Source: Advenella sp. FME57
Lineage (GTDB): Bacteria; Pseudomonadota; Gammaproteobacteria; Burkholderiales; Burkholderiaceae_B
Reading direction: 5' to 3'
NCBI RefSeq assembly: GCF_014897675.1
Contig: NZ_JABUXU010000007.1
Coordinates: 1 to 64,000 of the forward strand
DNA: 64,000 nucleotides
A program made the translations under genes and the position numbers. The notes beneath the pieces are model-generated. The model worked only from the letters and a program-made list of their open reading frames with translations, was not told the DNA's origin and did no database searches. This document shows, one piece after another, positions 54,822-64,000 of the stretch. The first letter of the stretch is position 1; each line of letters begins with the position of its first letter.

Positions 54822-57539
54822 TTAGTGGGCCTCTTCCCAGTTATTGCCGATCCCGGTTTCAGCCACGAGCGGTACGGCCAGCGTGGCCACATCGCACATC
54901 AGTCCCGGCAAAGCCTGACTGACCAGCGCCTGCTCGCTGCTGGGAACATCGAGCACCAGTTCATCATGTACCTGCATGACCAGACGCGAAACCAGTTTTT
55001 CCTTTTCAAGCCAGGCCTGTACCGCCACCATGGCCATTTTGATCAGATCGGCCGACGTGCCCTGCATGGGCGCATTAATGGCGGCCCGCTCTGCCCCGGC
55101 CCGACGCGGCCCCTTAGCATTAATCTCGGGCAGCCACAGACGACGACCAAAAACCGTTTCCACATAGCCCTTGGCAGAGGCTTCTTTCTTGATGCGCGAC
55201 ATGTAATCGGCCACACCAGGATAACGCGCAAAATAGCGATCAATATACGTTTGCGCTGCATCACGGGTGATACCCAGATTAGCCGCCAGTCCGAACGCAC
55301 TCATGCCGTAGATCAGTCCGAAATTGATAGCCTTGGCTGCACGGCGCTGCTCGGTATTGACCGCTTCGGGCGCCACACCAAACACTTCACCGGCGGTGGC
55401 GCGGTGAATATCCTCGCCCTGCTGGAACGACTTCTGCAAATTGACATCACCTGACAAATGCGCCATCACCCGCAATTCGATCTGGGAATAATCAGCAGAA
55501 ACAATTACCCCCCCATCTGAAGGGATAAACGCCATACGAATCCGGCGACCTTCTTCAGTTCGTACCGGAATATTCTGCAGATTGGGATCCGATGAGGCAA
55601 GCCTGCCGGTAATGACCGCCGCCTGTGCATAATCGGTATGCACCCGCCCGGTGGTCGCGTTAATCATTTGGGGCAGCTTGTCGGTATAGGTGGACTTGAG
55701 CTTGGCCAGTCCCCGATAGTCCAGCAACGCGCGCGGCAACGGGTAATCTGCGGCCAGTTTAGACAACACATCCTCATCAGTCGACGGCGCGCCCTTGGGC
55801 GTCTTGCGCAACACGGGCAGGTTCATTTTACCAAACAGTATTTCACCCAGCTGCTTGGGGGAATTCAGATTAAAGGGCTGTCCGGCCAGTTCATAGGCTT
55901 TGTTTTCGAGCTCGACCAGTTTGGCGCCGATCTGCGCACTCTGCAAGCGCAACATGGCCTCGTCGATGCGAACACCATTGCGTTCGATCAGCGTCAATAC
56001 CCGGGATACCTGCACTTCCAGCTGATAAATACGCTGCAGCCCTTCCTGGTCCCGCAGCATGGGGCTTAGCGCATGAAACAGCTGCAATGTAAAGTCGGCA
56101 TCCTCGGAAGCATAATGCGTTGCAGTGTCGATATCCACTTCGTCAAAACAGATTTGCCGGGCGCCTTTGCCGCAGATTTCTTCATAGGTGGTGCCGGTGC
56201 GTCCCAGATAACGCTGCGCCAGTTCCTGCATGCCTACGTTGCGATGCGACTCCAGCACATAGGCCATGAGCATGGTGTCGTGTTCGATACCCGCCAGCGT
56301 AATACCTTCATTCAGAAAAACATGACTATCGTATTTGGCGTTATGCAGGATCTTGGCCGCGCGCTCATCCTGCAGCCACTCGCGCAGCGCCGCAAGCGTC
56401 TGGGTCTTGTCCAGTTGCGTGCCGGCGCCGGTGCCGCGATGGCCCAATGGAATGTACCAGGCAGAACCGGGCTCAATAGCAAGTGAAATACCCACCAGAC
56501 TGGCTCGCATCGGGTCCAGGGACGTTGTTTCGGTGTCGATGGCAACCCGTTCGGCCTGTTTGATTGCATTGAGACATGCATCGAATTTTTCAGCAGTGTC
56601 CACCGTCTGGTAATTGACCTGCGCCGGCGTATCGGGCAAATTCTGCGCTACCCGCGCATCCTGCTCGGGCACACGGTCAGCGTCGCCCGTCAGCTCGCGC
56701 AGCCAGGTGCGAAAGCCGTAGCGATCGTAAATGGCCGTCAGTGTCGGTACATCTGGCGGCTTGGGCAGCAGGTCCTGCACGCCCTGCATGAACTCGGTCA
56801 GCTCACAGTCGCGCCTGACGGTAATCAGGTTACGGGTCAGCTCAAACTGTGCAATTGCATCGCGCAGGTTCTGGCCCGCAACGCCCTTGATTTTGTCCGC
56901 ATTGGCGGCTAGATTATCAATACTGTCATATTCATTGAGCCATTTGACCGCCGTCTTGGGGCCCACCTTGGCCACGCCGGGCACATTATCCACGTTATCG
57001 CCGATAAGCATCAGATAATCGACAATGCGTTCGGGCCTGACTCCGAACTTGGCCAGCACGCCCGCTTCATCCAGGTTTTCACCTGTCATGGTGTTTACCA
57101 GCGAAATATGGGAATTGACCAGTTGAGCCAAATCCTTGTCGCCAGTTGATATAATGGTGTGAATATCGGAGCGGGCACCCATATCGGCCAACGTCGCAAT
57201 CACGTCATCCGCTTCCACGCCCGGCGCAGCAATAACGGGCCAGCCCATGGCGCGGATGGCCTCATGAATAGGACCGGTCTGCACAGCAAGGTCATCGGGC
57301 ATGGGCGGTCTGTCCCCCTTGTATTCGGGATACAAATCATCCCTGAAGGTTTTCCCCTTGGCATCGAAAATACATGCGGCGTAATCCGCCTTATAATCAT
57401 CAATGCATTTTCGCATCATGTTTATCACGCCATACAGGGCGCCTGTGGGCTCTCCACGCGCATTACGCAGATCGGGCATTGCATAGAAGGCGCGGTACAA
57501 ATAGCTTGATCCGTCAACAAGTAACAAGGTTTTTTTCAT
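54822..57539 (-). CDS. polA: DNA polymerase I
   Basis: 905 residues with all three activities. 5' nuclease domain from LLLVDGSSYLYRAFY to about 290; 3'-5' exonuclease with intact DxE in AIDTETTSL (about 330) and HNAKYD; polymerase motifs A SADYSQIELR (about 680), B RRAAKAINFGLIYG and C VHDELVLDV (about 855). Functions in Okazaki fragment processing and repair. Its start codon at 57539 shares bases with the start of the divergent LOG gene, so promoter elements must lie inside the neighbour. Confidence 0.97.
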   Translation of the reverse strand: MKKTLLLVDGSSYLYRAFYAMPDLRNARGEPTGALYGVINMMRKCIDDYKADYAACIFDAKGKTFRDDLYPEYKGDRPPMPDDLAVQTGPIHEAIRAMGWPVIAAPGVEADDVIATLADMGARSDIHTIISTGDKDLAQLVNSHISLVNTMTGENLDEAGVLAKFGVRPERIVDYLMLIGDNVDNVPGVAKVGPKTAVKWLNEYDSIDNLAANADKIKGVAGQNLRDAIAQFELTRNLITVRRDCELTEFMQGVQDLLPKPPDVPTLTAIYDRYGFRTWLRELTGDADRVPEQDARVAQNLPDTPAQVNYQTVDTAEKFDACLNAIKQAERVAIDTETTSLDPMRASLVGISLAIEPGSAWYIPLGHRGTGAGTQLDKTQTLAALREWLQDERAAKILHNAKYDSHVFLNEGITLAGIEHDTMLMAYVLESHRNVGMQELAQRYLGRTGTTYEEICGKGARQICFDEVDIDTATHYASEDADFTLQLFHALSPMLRDQEGLQRIYQLEVQVSRVLTLIERNGVRIDEAMLRLQSAQIGAKLVELENKAYELAGQPFNLNSPKQLGEILFGKMNLPVLRKTPKGAPSTDEDVLSKLAADYPLPRALLDYRGLAKLKSTYTDKLPQMINATTGRVHTDYAQAAVITGRLASSDPNLQNIPVRTEEGRRIRMAFIPSDGGVIVSADYSQIELRVMAHLSGDVNLQKSFQQGEDIHRATAGEVFGVAPEAVNTEQRRAAKAINFGLIYGMSAFGLAANLGITRDAAQTYIDRYFARYPGVADYMSRIKKEASAKGYVETVFGRRLWLPEINAKGPRRAGAERAAINAPMQGTSADLIKMAMVAVQAWLEKEKLVSRLVMQVHDELVLDVPSSEQALVSQALPGLMCDVATLAVPLVAETGIGNNWEEAH

Positions 57540-58206
57540 GTCAGTAACAAAAGCAACAACGATTCAGGGTCAGATAAACGAGATAACCAGCGAGCTGCTT
57601 ACAGCGGCCGATCATCTCAAGGATTTGACCGCAGCGGTGAGCATTTTTGGAAGTGCACGGATCCGGTCAGATTCGCCCTACTATACCAAAACGCAGGAGA
57701 TTAGCGGCCGTCTTGCCAAGGCGGGCTTCAATGTTATTTCCGGCGGCGGTCCCGGCATCATGGAAGCAGCCAACAAAGGCTGCCATGAAGCAGGCGGGAC
57801 CAGTATCGGCCTGAACATCGAATTGCCTCACGAACAGAAAGACAATCGCTACCAGACCGACAGCCTGTATTTCAAATATTTTGTATCGCGCAAAACCACC
57901 TTTTTCATGAACAGCGCCGGCTATATCATCATGCCAGGCGGGTTCGGCACACTGGACGAAATGTTCGAGGCCCTTACACTGATCCAGACCGGCAAGGCCA
58001 GCAAAGCACCGGTCGTCTTTGTCGGCACCGAATTCTGGCAAGGCTTGATGGACTGGATCCGCAACCAGCTGGTTGTCAACAAACTGATTTCGGAACATGA
58101 TCTGGATCTGTTCATTGTCGAAGACGATCCGCAAAAAGTGGTGGAGCATATTCAGACTAAACACCAGCAGTACGTTCTGGATGCCAGCTGTGTCGGGCTG
58201 TGTTAA
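57538..58206 (+). CDS. LOG family nucleotide phosphoribohydrolase
   Basis: 222 residues. Seen: GGGPGIMEAANKG and PGGFGTLDEMFEALT, the two motifs that form the nucleotide site of LOG (cytokinin riboside 5'-monophosphate phosphoribohydrolase) proteins, in the TIGR00730 Rossmann family. Many bacterial members cleave AMP or related monophosphates; a cytokinin role is not implied. The ATG at 57538 is the only plausible start, because no other Met occurs before the motif; AAGG lies 10 bases upstream. Confidence 0.92.
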   Translation: MSVTKATTIQGQINEITSELLTAADHLKDLTAAVSIFGSARIRSDSPYYTKTQEISGRLAKAGFNVISGGGPGIMEAANKGCHEAGGTSIGLNIELPHEQKDNRYQTDSLYFKYFVSRKTTFFMNSAGYIIMPGGFGTLDEMFEALTLIQTGKASKAPVVFVGTEFWQGLMDWIRNQLVVNKLISEHDLDLFIVEDDPQKVVEHIQTKHQQYVLDASCVGLC

Positions 58207-58254
58207 GCAGCTGTGCCACGTGTTGACATGCCGGCGGCAACCAGACGTCGCAGC

Positions 58255-58512
58255 TTATTCAGCCTGCGGTTTCTTTTTAGCCGGGGGTCGGCAAATGACC
58301 TGTACGACAGGCAGTTCTTCCTGAACGACATTGCGTGACATGACCTGTCCCTTGACCTGGGCGCAAGATTGCTCCATTTTTGTCATACATGCCGCGGTAT
58401 CCGTTTTGCACGGCAGGATAAAGTGCAGATCATTCTGGTCATAAATCGCTGTTGATGCACAACCGGACAACACAATGGCAGCAACAACCGGTATCACGGA
58501 ATGGCGAATCAT
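58255..58512 (-). CDS. Small predicted lipoprotein, unknown function
   Basis: 85 residues with a lipoprotein signal (MIRHSVIPVVAAIVLSGC, lipid on Cys18) followed by a short Cys-containing domain: further cysteines at CKTDTAAC, SCAQ and ICRPP could form disulfides. The C terminus is KKKPQAE. I do not recognise the family. It is convergent with the LOG gene, whose stop lies 48 bp away. Confidence 0.65.
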   Translation of the reverse strand: MIRHSVIPVVAAIVLSGCASTAIYDQNDLHFILPCKTDTAACMTKMEQSCAQVKGQVMSRNVVQEELPVVQVICRPPAKKKPQAE

Positions 58513-58752
58513 TAACTCTCCTTGGTGTCATCCGGGTATTATATGCGCACTCCCGGGTCAAATGATGCGTGCTTGCCGCATCATAACCCGGTCTCCTCAG
58601 GCATGAACGGCTAATGCAAGCGCACTGCCTGCATTTATTACACTGTTTGCAAAAAATTGCACTTGTTTTAACAGCTATCGCAGCGTTGTGTGCTAGATTT
58701 TTATCTCTTTTTTCGTTTATTCATGCTCATACGGCATTACCGAAGGCGCTAC

Positions 58753-59106
58753 ATGTCAAACACGCTTAAAACCACCCTCATCATTGTTGGCGCCATGCTG
58801 CTGGGTGGCTGCTCCACCGGTTTCGGGGTCAGCGTACCGCTGGTCAGCGGATTGTCACTGGGTATCGGCAGCGGCGGCATCAGCCTTGGCACGGGCATCG
58901 GGCCTGTCGGCGCCGGCGTCGGCGTCGGTCACGGCGGACGGGTTTCAGCCGGCGCGGGTGTGGGCGTTGGCGTGGGCACCAGCATCGGCTCAGGTGCGAG
59001 TGCGGGCGTAGGCACCGGCATAAGCACCAGCACCGTGATCTATGATCCACAGGCGCCCGCCGAGGCTGCGCCTCGGGAAAAAGCCGATTTGTACGACGGA
59101 AACTAA
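58753..59106 (+). CDS. Glycine-rich predicted lipoprotein
   Basis: 117 residues: lipoprotein signal with Cys20 (MLLGGC), then about 70 residues of Gly/Val/Ser/Ala in repeated GVGVG, GSG and GAG steps, then a polar tail VIYDPQAPAEAAP. Glycine zippers of this kind occur in outer-membrane-associated lipoproteins; the function is unknown. The start is ATG 58753, since a longer frame would put charged residues before the signal. Confidence 0.7.
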   Translation: MSNTLKTTLIIVGAMLLGGCSTGFGVSVPLVSGLSLGIGSGGISLGTGIGPVGAGVGVGHGGRVSAGAGVGVGVGTSIGSGASAGVGTGISTSTVIYDPQAPAEAAPREKADLYDGN

Positions 59107-59354
59107 CCGCCGCTCTTTCCCGACCGGTAAGGGGCTGCCAGCGAACGCCTTCTGCGAGCCCCTTTCCGTGAGACCTGTCTGCAGCGTGCATGCGCAAGCC
59201 ACGTCTGTCTGCAGACGCCTGGCCTGTTGCACCTGACGGCAATGAATACGTGCCTCTGAGCAGATAACTTTATCCCTTCTTGCACATATCGACCATTGAA
59301 TTTTCGCCCTTTCCGATACGATCAGGACTCCGTATTTGAATAAAGGGGGTCGGC

Positions 59355-60056
59355 ATGTCCGCCGTTGACAACACTACATTCATGCTCGCTCAGGACGAAG
59401 CCACACAGTTCGCACTTATCAATCGGGCACTTGCCATGCTGGACTTTGACTGCTTTGACTATATCCAGAGGCATCCCACGCCCTTTACCACGCCCCGCTA
59501 TTACCATCTTGGCACCATCCCCGACGCGCTGATCCGGCTGGACGATCGGCATCTGATTCATGACACCATCATTCCCGCCGTCATGCAACGGCAAGCCGGC
59601 CTGATCTGGGAATTGAAAGATTTTTACACCATCCATCCCGAGCTGGCCGCCAGAGAACACCGGAATTTCTACGGCCTGTTCGCCCCGGGCACCAATCTGC
59701 TGGGCAACACCGGCGCCGTGCTGACACTGATCCGGCTGAGCCGTCCGATCACGCAGCAGGAGCTGACCGATGAGCTTGCCCGATACCAGGTGGTGATTTA
59801 TGCTTTGCAGCACTTGTGCCAGTTGATCCTGGCCAGACGCCATCGCCAGCAACTGGGCATCAACCTGACGCCACGGCAAACCGACATTCTCAAATGGATC
59901 GCCGACGGCAAGAGCAATGACGATATTGCCCATATTCTGGGTATCTCCTCCCATACCGTCAATTACCACACGAAACAGATCCTGGATAAAACCCATACAC
60001 AAAACCGGCATAGCGCAGCAATGAGCGCATTTATCGCCGGTATGATCCCCTCATAG
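59355..60056 (+). CDS. LuxR family regulator with divergent ligand domain
   Basis: 233 residues: a residue 15-150 domain resembling the autoinducer-binding fold and a C-terminal LuxR helix-turn-helix (about 168-228), LTPRQTDILKWIADGKSNDD then ILGISSHTVNYHTKQILDK. By eye, the acyl-homoserine-lactone ligands Trp57 and Tyr61 (TraR numbering) are not conserved, while the later Asp and Trp seem present (HDTIIP, LIWE). No luxI synthase is in the window, so it looks like a LuxR solo. The GGGGG site lies just before the ATG. Confidence 0.8.
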   Translation: MSAVDNTTFMLAQDEATQFALINRALAMLDFDCFDYIQRHPTPFTTPRYYHLGTIPDALIRLDDRHLIHDTIIPAVMQRQAGLIWELKDFYTIHPELAAREHRNFYGLFAPGTNLLGNTGAVLTLIRLSRPITQQELTDELARYQVVIYALQHLCQLILARRHRQQLGINLTPRQTDILKWIADGKSNDDIAHILGISSHTVNYHTKQILDKTHTQNRHSAAMSAFIAGMIPS

Positions 60057-60206
60057 AATTTCATATTCAGCGTTCATTGCCCACGGTTCGGCCGGCTAAC
60101 ATCTATAATAGCGGGTTAACCCCATTGTTTCCGGACGCCGGACCGTGCCGCCTCTTCCGTTTGCCGGCCCGCAACAGATTGCGTCCCCTTATTGTGCGAA
60201 CTTATG

Positions 60207-62864
60207 ATGCAGGATCACTACCACCCTACCGACCTTGAACACTCCGCCCAGCAAAACTGGCAAGAGCGTGACGCCTATCTTGTGACAGAACACGCCAAAG
60301 ATGCAAATGGCAACGAGAAGCCCAAATTCTATGCCTGCTCCATGCTGCCCTACCCTAGCGGAAAACTGCATATGGGTCATGTCCGGAACTACACGATCAA
60401 CGACATGATGACTCGCCAGTTGCGCATGCGCGGTTTCAACGTGCTCATGCCCATGGGTTGGGACGCCTTCGGTATGCCTGCAGAAAATGCCGCCATCAAA
60501 TCAAAGGTGCCGCCTGCCAAATGGACCTATGACAACATCGCCTACATGAAAAAACAGATGAAGGCGATGGGGCTGGCCATCGACTGGTCTCGGGAAATGT
60601 GTGCCTGCGACCCACAGTATTACAAATGGAATCAGTGGCTTTTTCTCAAAATGCTGGAAAAAGGCATTGCCTACCGCAAAACACAGGTGGTGAACTGGGA
60701 TCCGGTGGATCAGACCGTGCTGGCCAATGAACAGGTTATCGACGGTCGCGGCTGGCGCTCAGGCGCACTGGTCGAAAAGCGCGAAATCCCGGGCTACTAT
60801 TTGCGTATCACAGACTACACAGAAGAGCTGCTGGACCAGGTAACGCACAATCTGCCAGGCTGGCCCGAGCGGGTGCGCCTCATGCAGGAAAACTGGCTGG
60901 GGAAAAGCGAAGGCGTACGCTTTGCGTTTACGCATGGCATCCACGACGACCAAAACCAACTGATCCAGAACGGTCGCATGTTTGTATTTACGACCCGGCC
61001 GGACACCATCATGGGCGTCACGTTCTGCGCAATCGCGCCCGAACACCCGCTGGCAACCCATGCCGCCGTCGGTAATCCGGAACTGGCCGCGTTCATTGAA
61101 AAATGCAAGCTTGGCGGCACAACCGAAGCGGAAATGGCTACCCGTGAAAAAGAAGGCATGCCAACCGGCCTGACCGTTATCCACCCCCTGACCGGCGATG
61201 CCATTGAAGTCTGGGTGGGCAACTATGTACTCATGAGCTACGGCGATGGTGCAGTCATGGGCGTGCCGGCCCATGACGAACGTGATTTTGCCTTTGCGCT
61301 CAAATATGACCTGCCGATCAGACAGGTTGTGCAGGTCGCCGACAAACCGTTTGACAATACCCAATGGCAGGACTGGTACGCAGACAAGCAGCAGGGTCGC
61401 GTGGTCAATTCCGGCCAGTTTGATGGCCTGGATTATCGCCAGGCGGTCGACGCCGTGGCCGCTGCCCTGGCCGAAAAAGACCTGGGTGAAAAACAGACTA
61501 CATGGCGGTTGCGCGACTGGGGCATTTCCCGCCAGCGCTATTGGGGCACCCCCATTCCAATCATCCACTGCGAAAGCTGCGGACCGGTCCCGGTGCCCGA
61601 AGCCGATCTGCCCGTGCGCCTGCCTGAGCATCTGATCCCTGATGGCAGCGGCAATCCGCTGGCGAAAGACGAAAGTTTCCTGTCATGCTCCTGCCCCTCT
61701 TGCGGCAAACCGGCAAGGCGTGAAACCGACACCATGGACACCTTCGTCGATTCCTCCTGGTATTTCATGCGCTATACCTCTGCCGGCAACGACAGTGCAA
61801 TGGTAGACCAGCGCAATGATTATTGGATGCCCATGGATCAGTACATTGGCGGCATTGAACACGCAGTATTGCATCTGTTATATGCGCGGTTCTGGACCAA
61901 GGTTATGCGCGACCTGGGATTGCTCAAGTTCGATGAGCCGTTCACCAAACTGCTCTGCCAGGGCATGGTACTGAACCATATCTATTCGCGACGCACGCCG
62001 CAGGGCGCGGTCGAATACTTCTGGCCTGAAGAGGTTACCAATACCTACGACGATAAAGGCGCCATTACGGGCGCCACCCTCAACCGCGACGGTTCGGCCA
62101 TCCAATACGGCGGCGTGGGCACCATGTCCAAATCCAAGAACAACGGCGTAGACCCGCAAGCGCTGATCGATACGATGGGCGCCGACACGGCTCGGCTGTT
62201 TGTCATGTTTGCCAGCCCACCGGAACAGACACTGGAATGGTCCGATTCAGGCGTGGACGGCTCGCATCGCTTCCTGCGACGCGTGTGGTCTATTGCAAAC
62301 GGCCTCAAAGCGCGCATTCTGGCAGCACCGGCCCAGGCGAGCGATTTCTCCCAGGCCAGCAAGGCCGTCAAGCATCTTCGTCTGCAGGCTTATTCGCTGC
62401 TGCGCCAGGCCAACTATGACTACGAACGTATTCAGTACAATACGGTAGTATCGGCCAACATGAAATTGCTCAACGCCATTGACGATGCAGCACTGCCCGA
62501 GGGCGGGCTCGAAAATGCCGCCCTGCGCGAAGTGACCGGGATCCTCATTCGCATGCTGTATCCGATTGTGCCGCATATCACCTGGCACTTGTGGAACGAG
62601 CTGGGTTACGTGCAGCAGTACGGAGATCTTCTTGACGCGCCCTGGCCCAGCGTGGACGAAGCCGCGCTGATTGCCGATGAAATTGAACTCATGCTGCAAA
62701 TCAATGGCAAATTGCGCGGCTCTATCCAGATACCGAATGGCGCAGATCGCGAACATATCGAAGCGGTCGCCAGAAGCCATCCATCGCTGGAAAAATTCCT
62801 GGAAGGACGCCCGCCGAAACGTGTTATTGTGGTTCCCGGAAAACTTGTCAATATTGTTGGTTAA
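60207..62864 (+). CDS. leuS: Leucyl-tRNA synthetase
   Basis: 885 residues. Seen: HMGHVRNY (HIGH motif, residue 55 on), the CP1 editing domain with [14 protein letters not shown], a zinc-like segment CPSCGKP, and TMSKSKNNG (KMSKS, about 639). Charges tRNA-Leu. The start could be ATG 60204 or 60207; 60207 gives MQDHYHPTD, the usual Alcaligenaceae N terminus. A TATAAT at 60104 may belong to its promoter. First of leuS-lptE-holA. Confidence 0.96.
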   Translation: MQDHYHPTDLEHSAQQNWQERDAYLVTEHAKDANGNEKPKFYACSMLPYPSGKLHMGHVRNYTINDMMTRQLRMRGFNVLMPMGWDAFGMPAENAAIKSKVPPAKWTYDNIAYMKKQMKAMGLAIDWSREMCACDPQYYKWNQWLFLKMLEKGIAYRKTQVVNWDPVDQTVLANEQVIDGRGWRSGALVEKREIPGYYLRITDYTEELLDQVTHNLPGWPERVRLMQENWLGKSEGVRFAFTHGIHDDQNQLIQNGRMFVFTTRPDTIMGVTFCAIAPEHPLATHAAVGNPELAAFIEKCKLGGTTEAEMATREKEGMPTGLTVIHPLTGDAIEVWVGNYVLMSYGDGAVMGVPAHDERDFAFALKYDLPIRQVVQVADKPFDNTQWQDWYADKQQGRVVNSGQFDGLDYRQAVDAVAAALAEKDLGEKQTTWRLRDWGISRQRYWGTPIPIIHCESCGPVPVPEADLPVRLPEHLIPDGSGNPLAKDESFLSCSCPSCGKPARRETDTMDTFVDSSWYFMRYTSAGNDSAMVDQRNDYWMPMDQYIGGIEHAVLHLLYARFWTKVMRDLGLLKFDEPFTKLLCQGMVLNHIYSRRTPQGAVEYFWPEEVTNTYDDKGAITGATLNRDGSAIQYGGVGTMSKSKNNGVDPQALIDTMGADTARLFVMFASPPEQTLEWSDSGVDGSHRFLRRVWSIANGLKARILAAPAQASDFSQASKAVKHLRLQAYSLLRQANYDYERIQYNTVVSANMKLLNAIDDAALPEGGLENAALREVTGILIRMLYPIVPHITWHLWNELGYVQQYGDLLDAPWPSVDEAALIADEIELMLQINGKLRGSIQIPNGADREHIEAVARSHPSLEKFLEGRPPKRVIVVPGKLVNIVG

Positions 62865-62882
62865 TTTCAGCAGGTGAAAACC

Positions 62883-63452
62883 ATGGTGTACTCTTTCTCT
62901 TTCTTGCGCTGGCATCAGGCCCTGCTGGCAGCCCTCTTGCTCAGCCTGGTGCTGGCCGGTTGCGGCTTCAAGTTGCGTGGTGAAAAGCCGTTGCCGTTTA
63001 CCACGATATACACCAATATTGAAAGCAACTCGCGCTTTGGTTCCTATTTGCGTCGGTCCCTGAAGGCCAGTTCACCATCGCTGCAATTTGTCGACAATGC
63101 GTCGGCTGCACAGGTGGTGCTCTCGCAACTGGAGCGCGTCCAGTCACAGCGTGAAGTATCGCTCAACTCCCAGGGACAGGTCGAAGAGTACGAACTGACG
63201 CTGCGCCTGACCTTTCAACTGGTTTCCAATAGCGGTCAATTGCTGATTCCGCCGTCCACCCTCACCTCGACACGCACGCTGCCCTATGACGAAGCCAATT
63301 CCCAGGCCAAGGCCCAGGAAATGGTCACACTCTACCAGGACATGGAAGCGCAAATGGTGGGGCAACTGGTACGACGCATCAGCTCTGATGACGTGATCCA
63401 GGGCTATCAGCAGGGTGCGGGCACGCCAGGTGATGCGCAGTTCGCCCGGTAA
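62883..63452 (+). CDS. lptE: LPS assembly lipoprotein LptE
   Basis: 189 residues with a lipoprotein signal (LSLVLAGC, Cys27) and the LptE start GFKLRGEKPLPF. LptE plugs the LptD barrel that inserts lipopolysaccharide into the outer membrane. The start is ATG 62883 preceded by AGGTG; a GTG three codons earlier is less likely. Between leuS and holA, the standard order. Confidence 0.94.
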   Translation: MVYSFSFLRWHQALLAALLLSLVLAGCGFKLRGEKPLPFTTIYTNIESNSRFGSYLRRSLKASSPSLQFVDNASAAQVVLSQLERVQSQREVSLNSQGQVEEYELTLRLTFQLVSNSGQLLIPPSTLTSTRTLPYDEANSQAKAQEMVTLYQDMEAQMVGQLVRRISSDDVIQGYQQGAGTPGDAQFAR

Positions 63453-63457
63453 GCGCG

Positions 63458-64000
63458 ATGGCAGGACAAACCCCCAACTACGAACGCTTCATTGCCGATC
63501 TGGGTAAGCCGGATGCGCAGTTGCACCCGCTTTATGTGATCAGCGGTGACGAATTGCTGTTGCGCAACGAAGCCCTGGACGCCTTGCGTGCAGCCTGCCG
63601 GCTTCAGGGCTACACCGAAAGGGTCACGCTCAGTCTGACGGCGACCGGCCCCTGGAATGCCATAGAAGAAAACACCCAGTCCATTTCCCTGTTCGGCGAT
63701 CGCAAACTGATGGAAATTGAAGTGCCCACCGGCAAGCCCGGCAAAACCGGCGGCGACGCGCTGGTCTCGCTGGCAAACCGCGCGGCGCGGCAGGAACTGA
63801 CCGATATTTCCGTTGCCCTGATTCTACCCCGTGCAGACAGGACCATATCCTCGGCAAAATGGTATACCGCCGTGACGCAGCAGGCCGTGCTGATCAATAC
63901 GCCGGTCATTAGCCGCGAACAGTTGCCCGCCTGGGTACAGAGCAGGCTCAAACGCCAGAAACAGCACGCCGATGCGGCAACCCTGGCCTGGATTACCGAT
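63458..64000 (+). CDS. holA: DNA polymerase III delta subunit, 3' end outside window
   Basis: First 181 codons of HolA: PLYVISGDELLLRNEALDALR, SLFGDRKLMEIEVPTGKPG and LILPRADR match the N-terminal clamp-loader domain. Delta opens the beta clamp. It begins five bases after lptE. The rest lies beyond the window edge. Confidence 0.93.
   Translation, partial: MAGQTPNYERFIADLGKPDAQLHPLYVISGDELLLRNEALDALRAACRLQGYTERVTLSLTATGPWNAIEENTQSISLFGDRKLMEIEVPTGKPGKTGGDALVSLANRAARQELTDISVALILPRADRTISSAKWYTAVTQQAVLINTPVISREQLPAWVQSRLKRQKQHADAATLAWITD

Noticed and set aside
59202-59217. CGTCTG-TCTG-CAGACG hairpin before the LuxR-type gene
   Set aside because: Too short for a lux box and without a T-run for a terminator; likely chance.
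1-64000. Search for tRNA or rRNA genes, CRISPR arrays, insertion sequences and attachment sites
   Set aside because: None was recognised by eye; short or divergent tRNAs cannot be fully excluded without a covariance search.

Overview
The window reads as a stretch of chromosome from a betaproteobacterium, most likely of the family Alcaligenaceae (the Bordetella/Achromobacter/Advenella group). Supporting signs are moderate to high GC, an rpsF-priB-rpsR-rplI operon followed by dnaB, a leuS-lptE-holA operon, xseB-ispA-dxs beside a Rieske oxygenase, and several Bug (TctC-type) extracytoplasmic binding proteins, which are characteristic of that family. Genus assignment is inference. No rRNA, tRNA, CRISPR array, insertion sequence or prophage was recognised, so most of the window is core genome.

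Layout. 1-3.2 kb: hrpA (partial, minus), then argA and a YggX-type iron-trafficking protein (plus). 3.4-13.8 kb: a long minus-strand run of closely spaced genes, in transcription order a TSUP permease, a YbbP-like FtsX permease, a truncated hemoglobin, Kdo kinase kdkA, putrescine-type transporter potFGHI, an ArsC/YffB-like protein, rpiA and phoU, closed by a strong terminator. 14.2-17.7 kb: radA, an SDR oxidoreductase and alr (minus). 17.8-21.0 kb: overlapping hpnC-hpnD-hpnE (plus) for squalene formation. 21.2-22.5 kb: nnrS with a perfect 23-bp palindrome resembling an NsrR operator in its promoter. 22.8-26.8 kb: alaC-hom-thrC (minus). 27.1-31.3 kb: a Mth938-like protein, bcp, a PIN-PhoH protein and a bile-acid-symporter-like permease (plus). 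31.4-38.9 kb: dnaB, the rpsF operon, folE2, and xseB-ispA-dxs (minus). 39.1-42.4 kb: a Rieske oxygenase and htpX (plus) around a DMT exporter (minus).

42.4-53.9 kb is the accessory part. A MarR regulator is divergent from a catabolic-looking run: Bug protein, carboxyltransferase, biotin carboxylase, free-standing 75-residue biotin carrier, CaiB/BaiF CoA-transferase, then GMC oxidoreductase, a second Bug protein and an aldehyde dehydrogenase, ending beside a decayed third Bug gene. The order suggests uptake, oxidation of an alcohol to an acid, CoA activation and biotin-dependent carboxylation of an unidentified substrate. The MarR/Bug intergenic region carries two inverted repeats. This is the best candidate here for an undescribed pathway.

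53.9-64 kb: a LysE exporter, polA and a LOG-family gene whose opposite start codons share one CATG, two small lipoproteins, a LuxR-type regulator without a visible synthase, and leuS-lptE-holA (partial). Several starts had to be placed by ribosome binding site rather than by the longest frame, including apparent TTG starts for the ybbP-like gene and the SDR gene.
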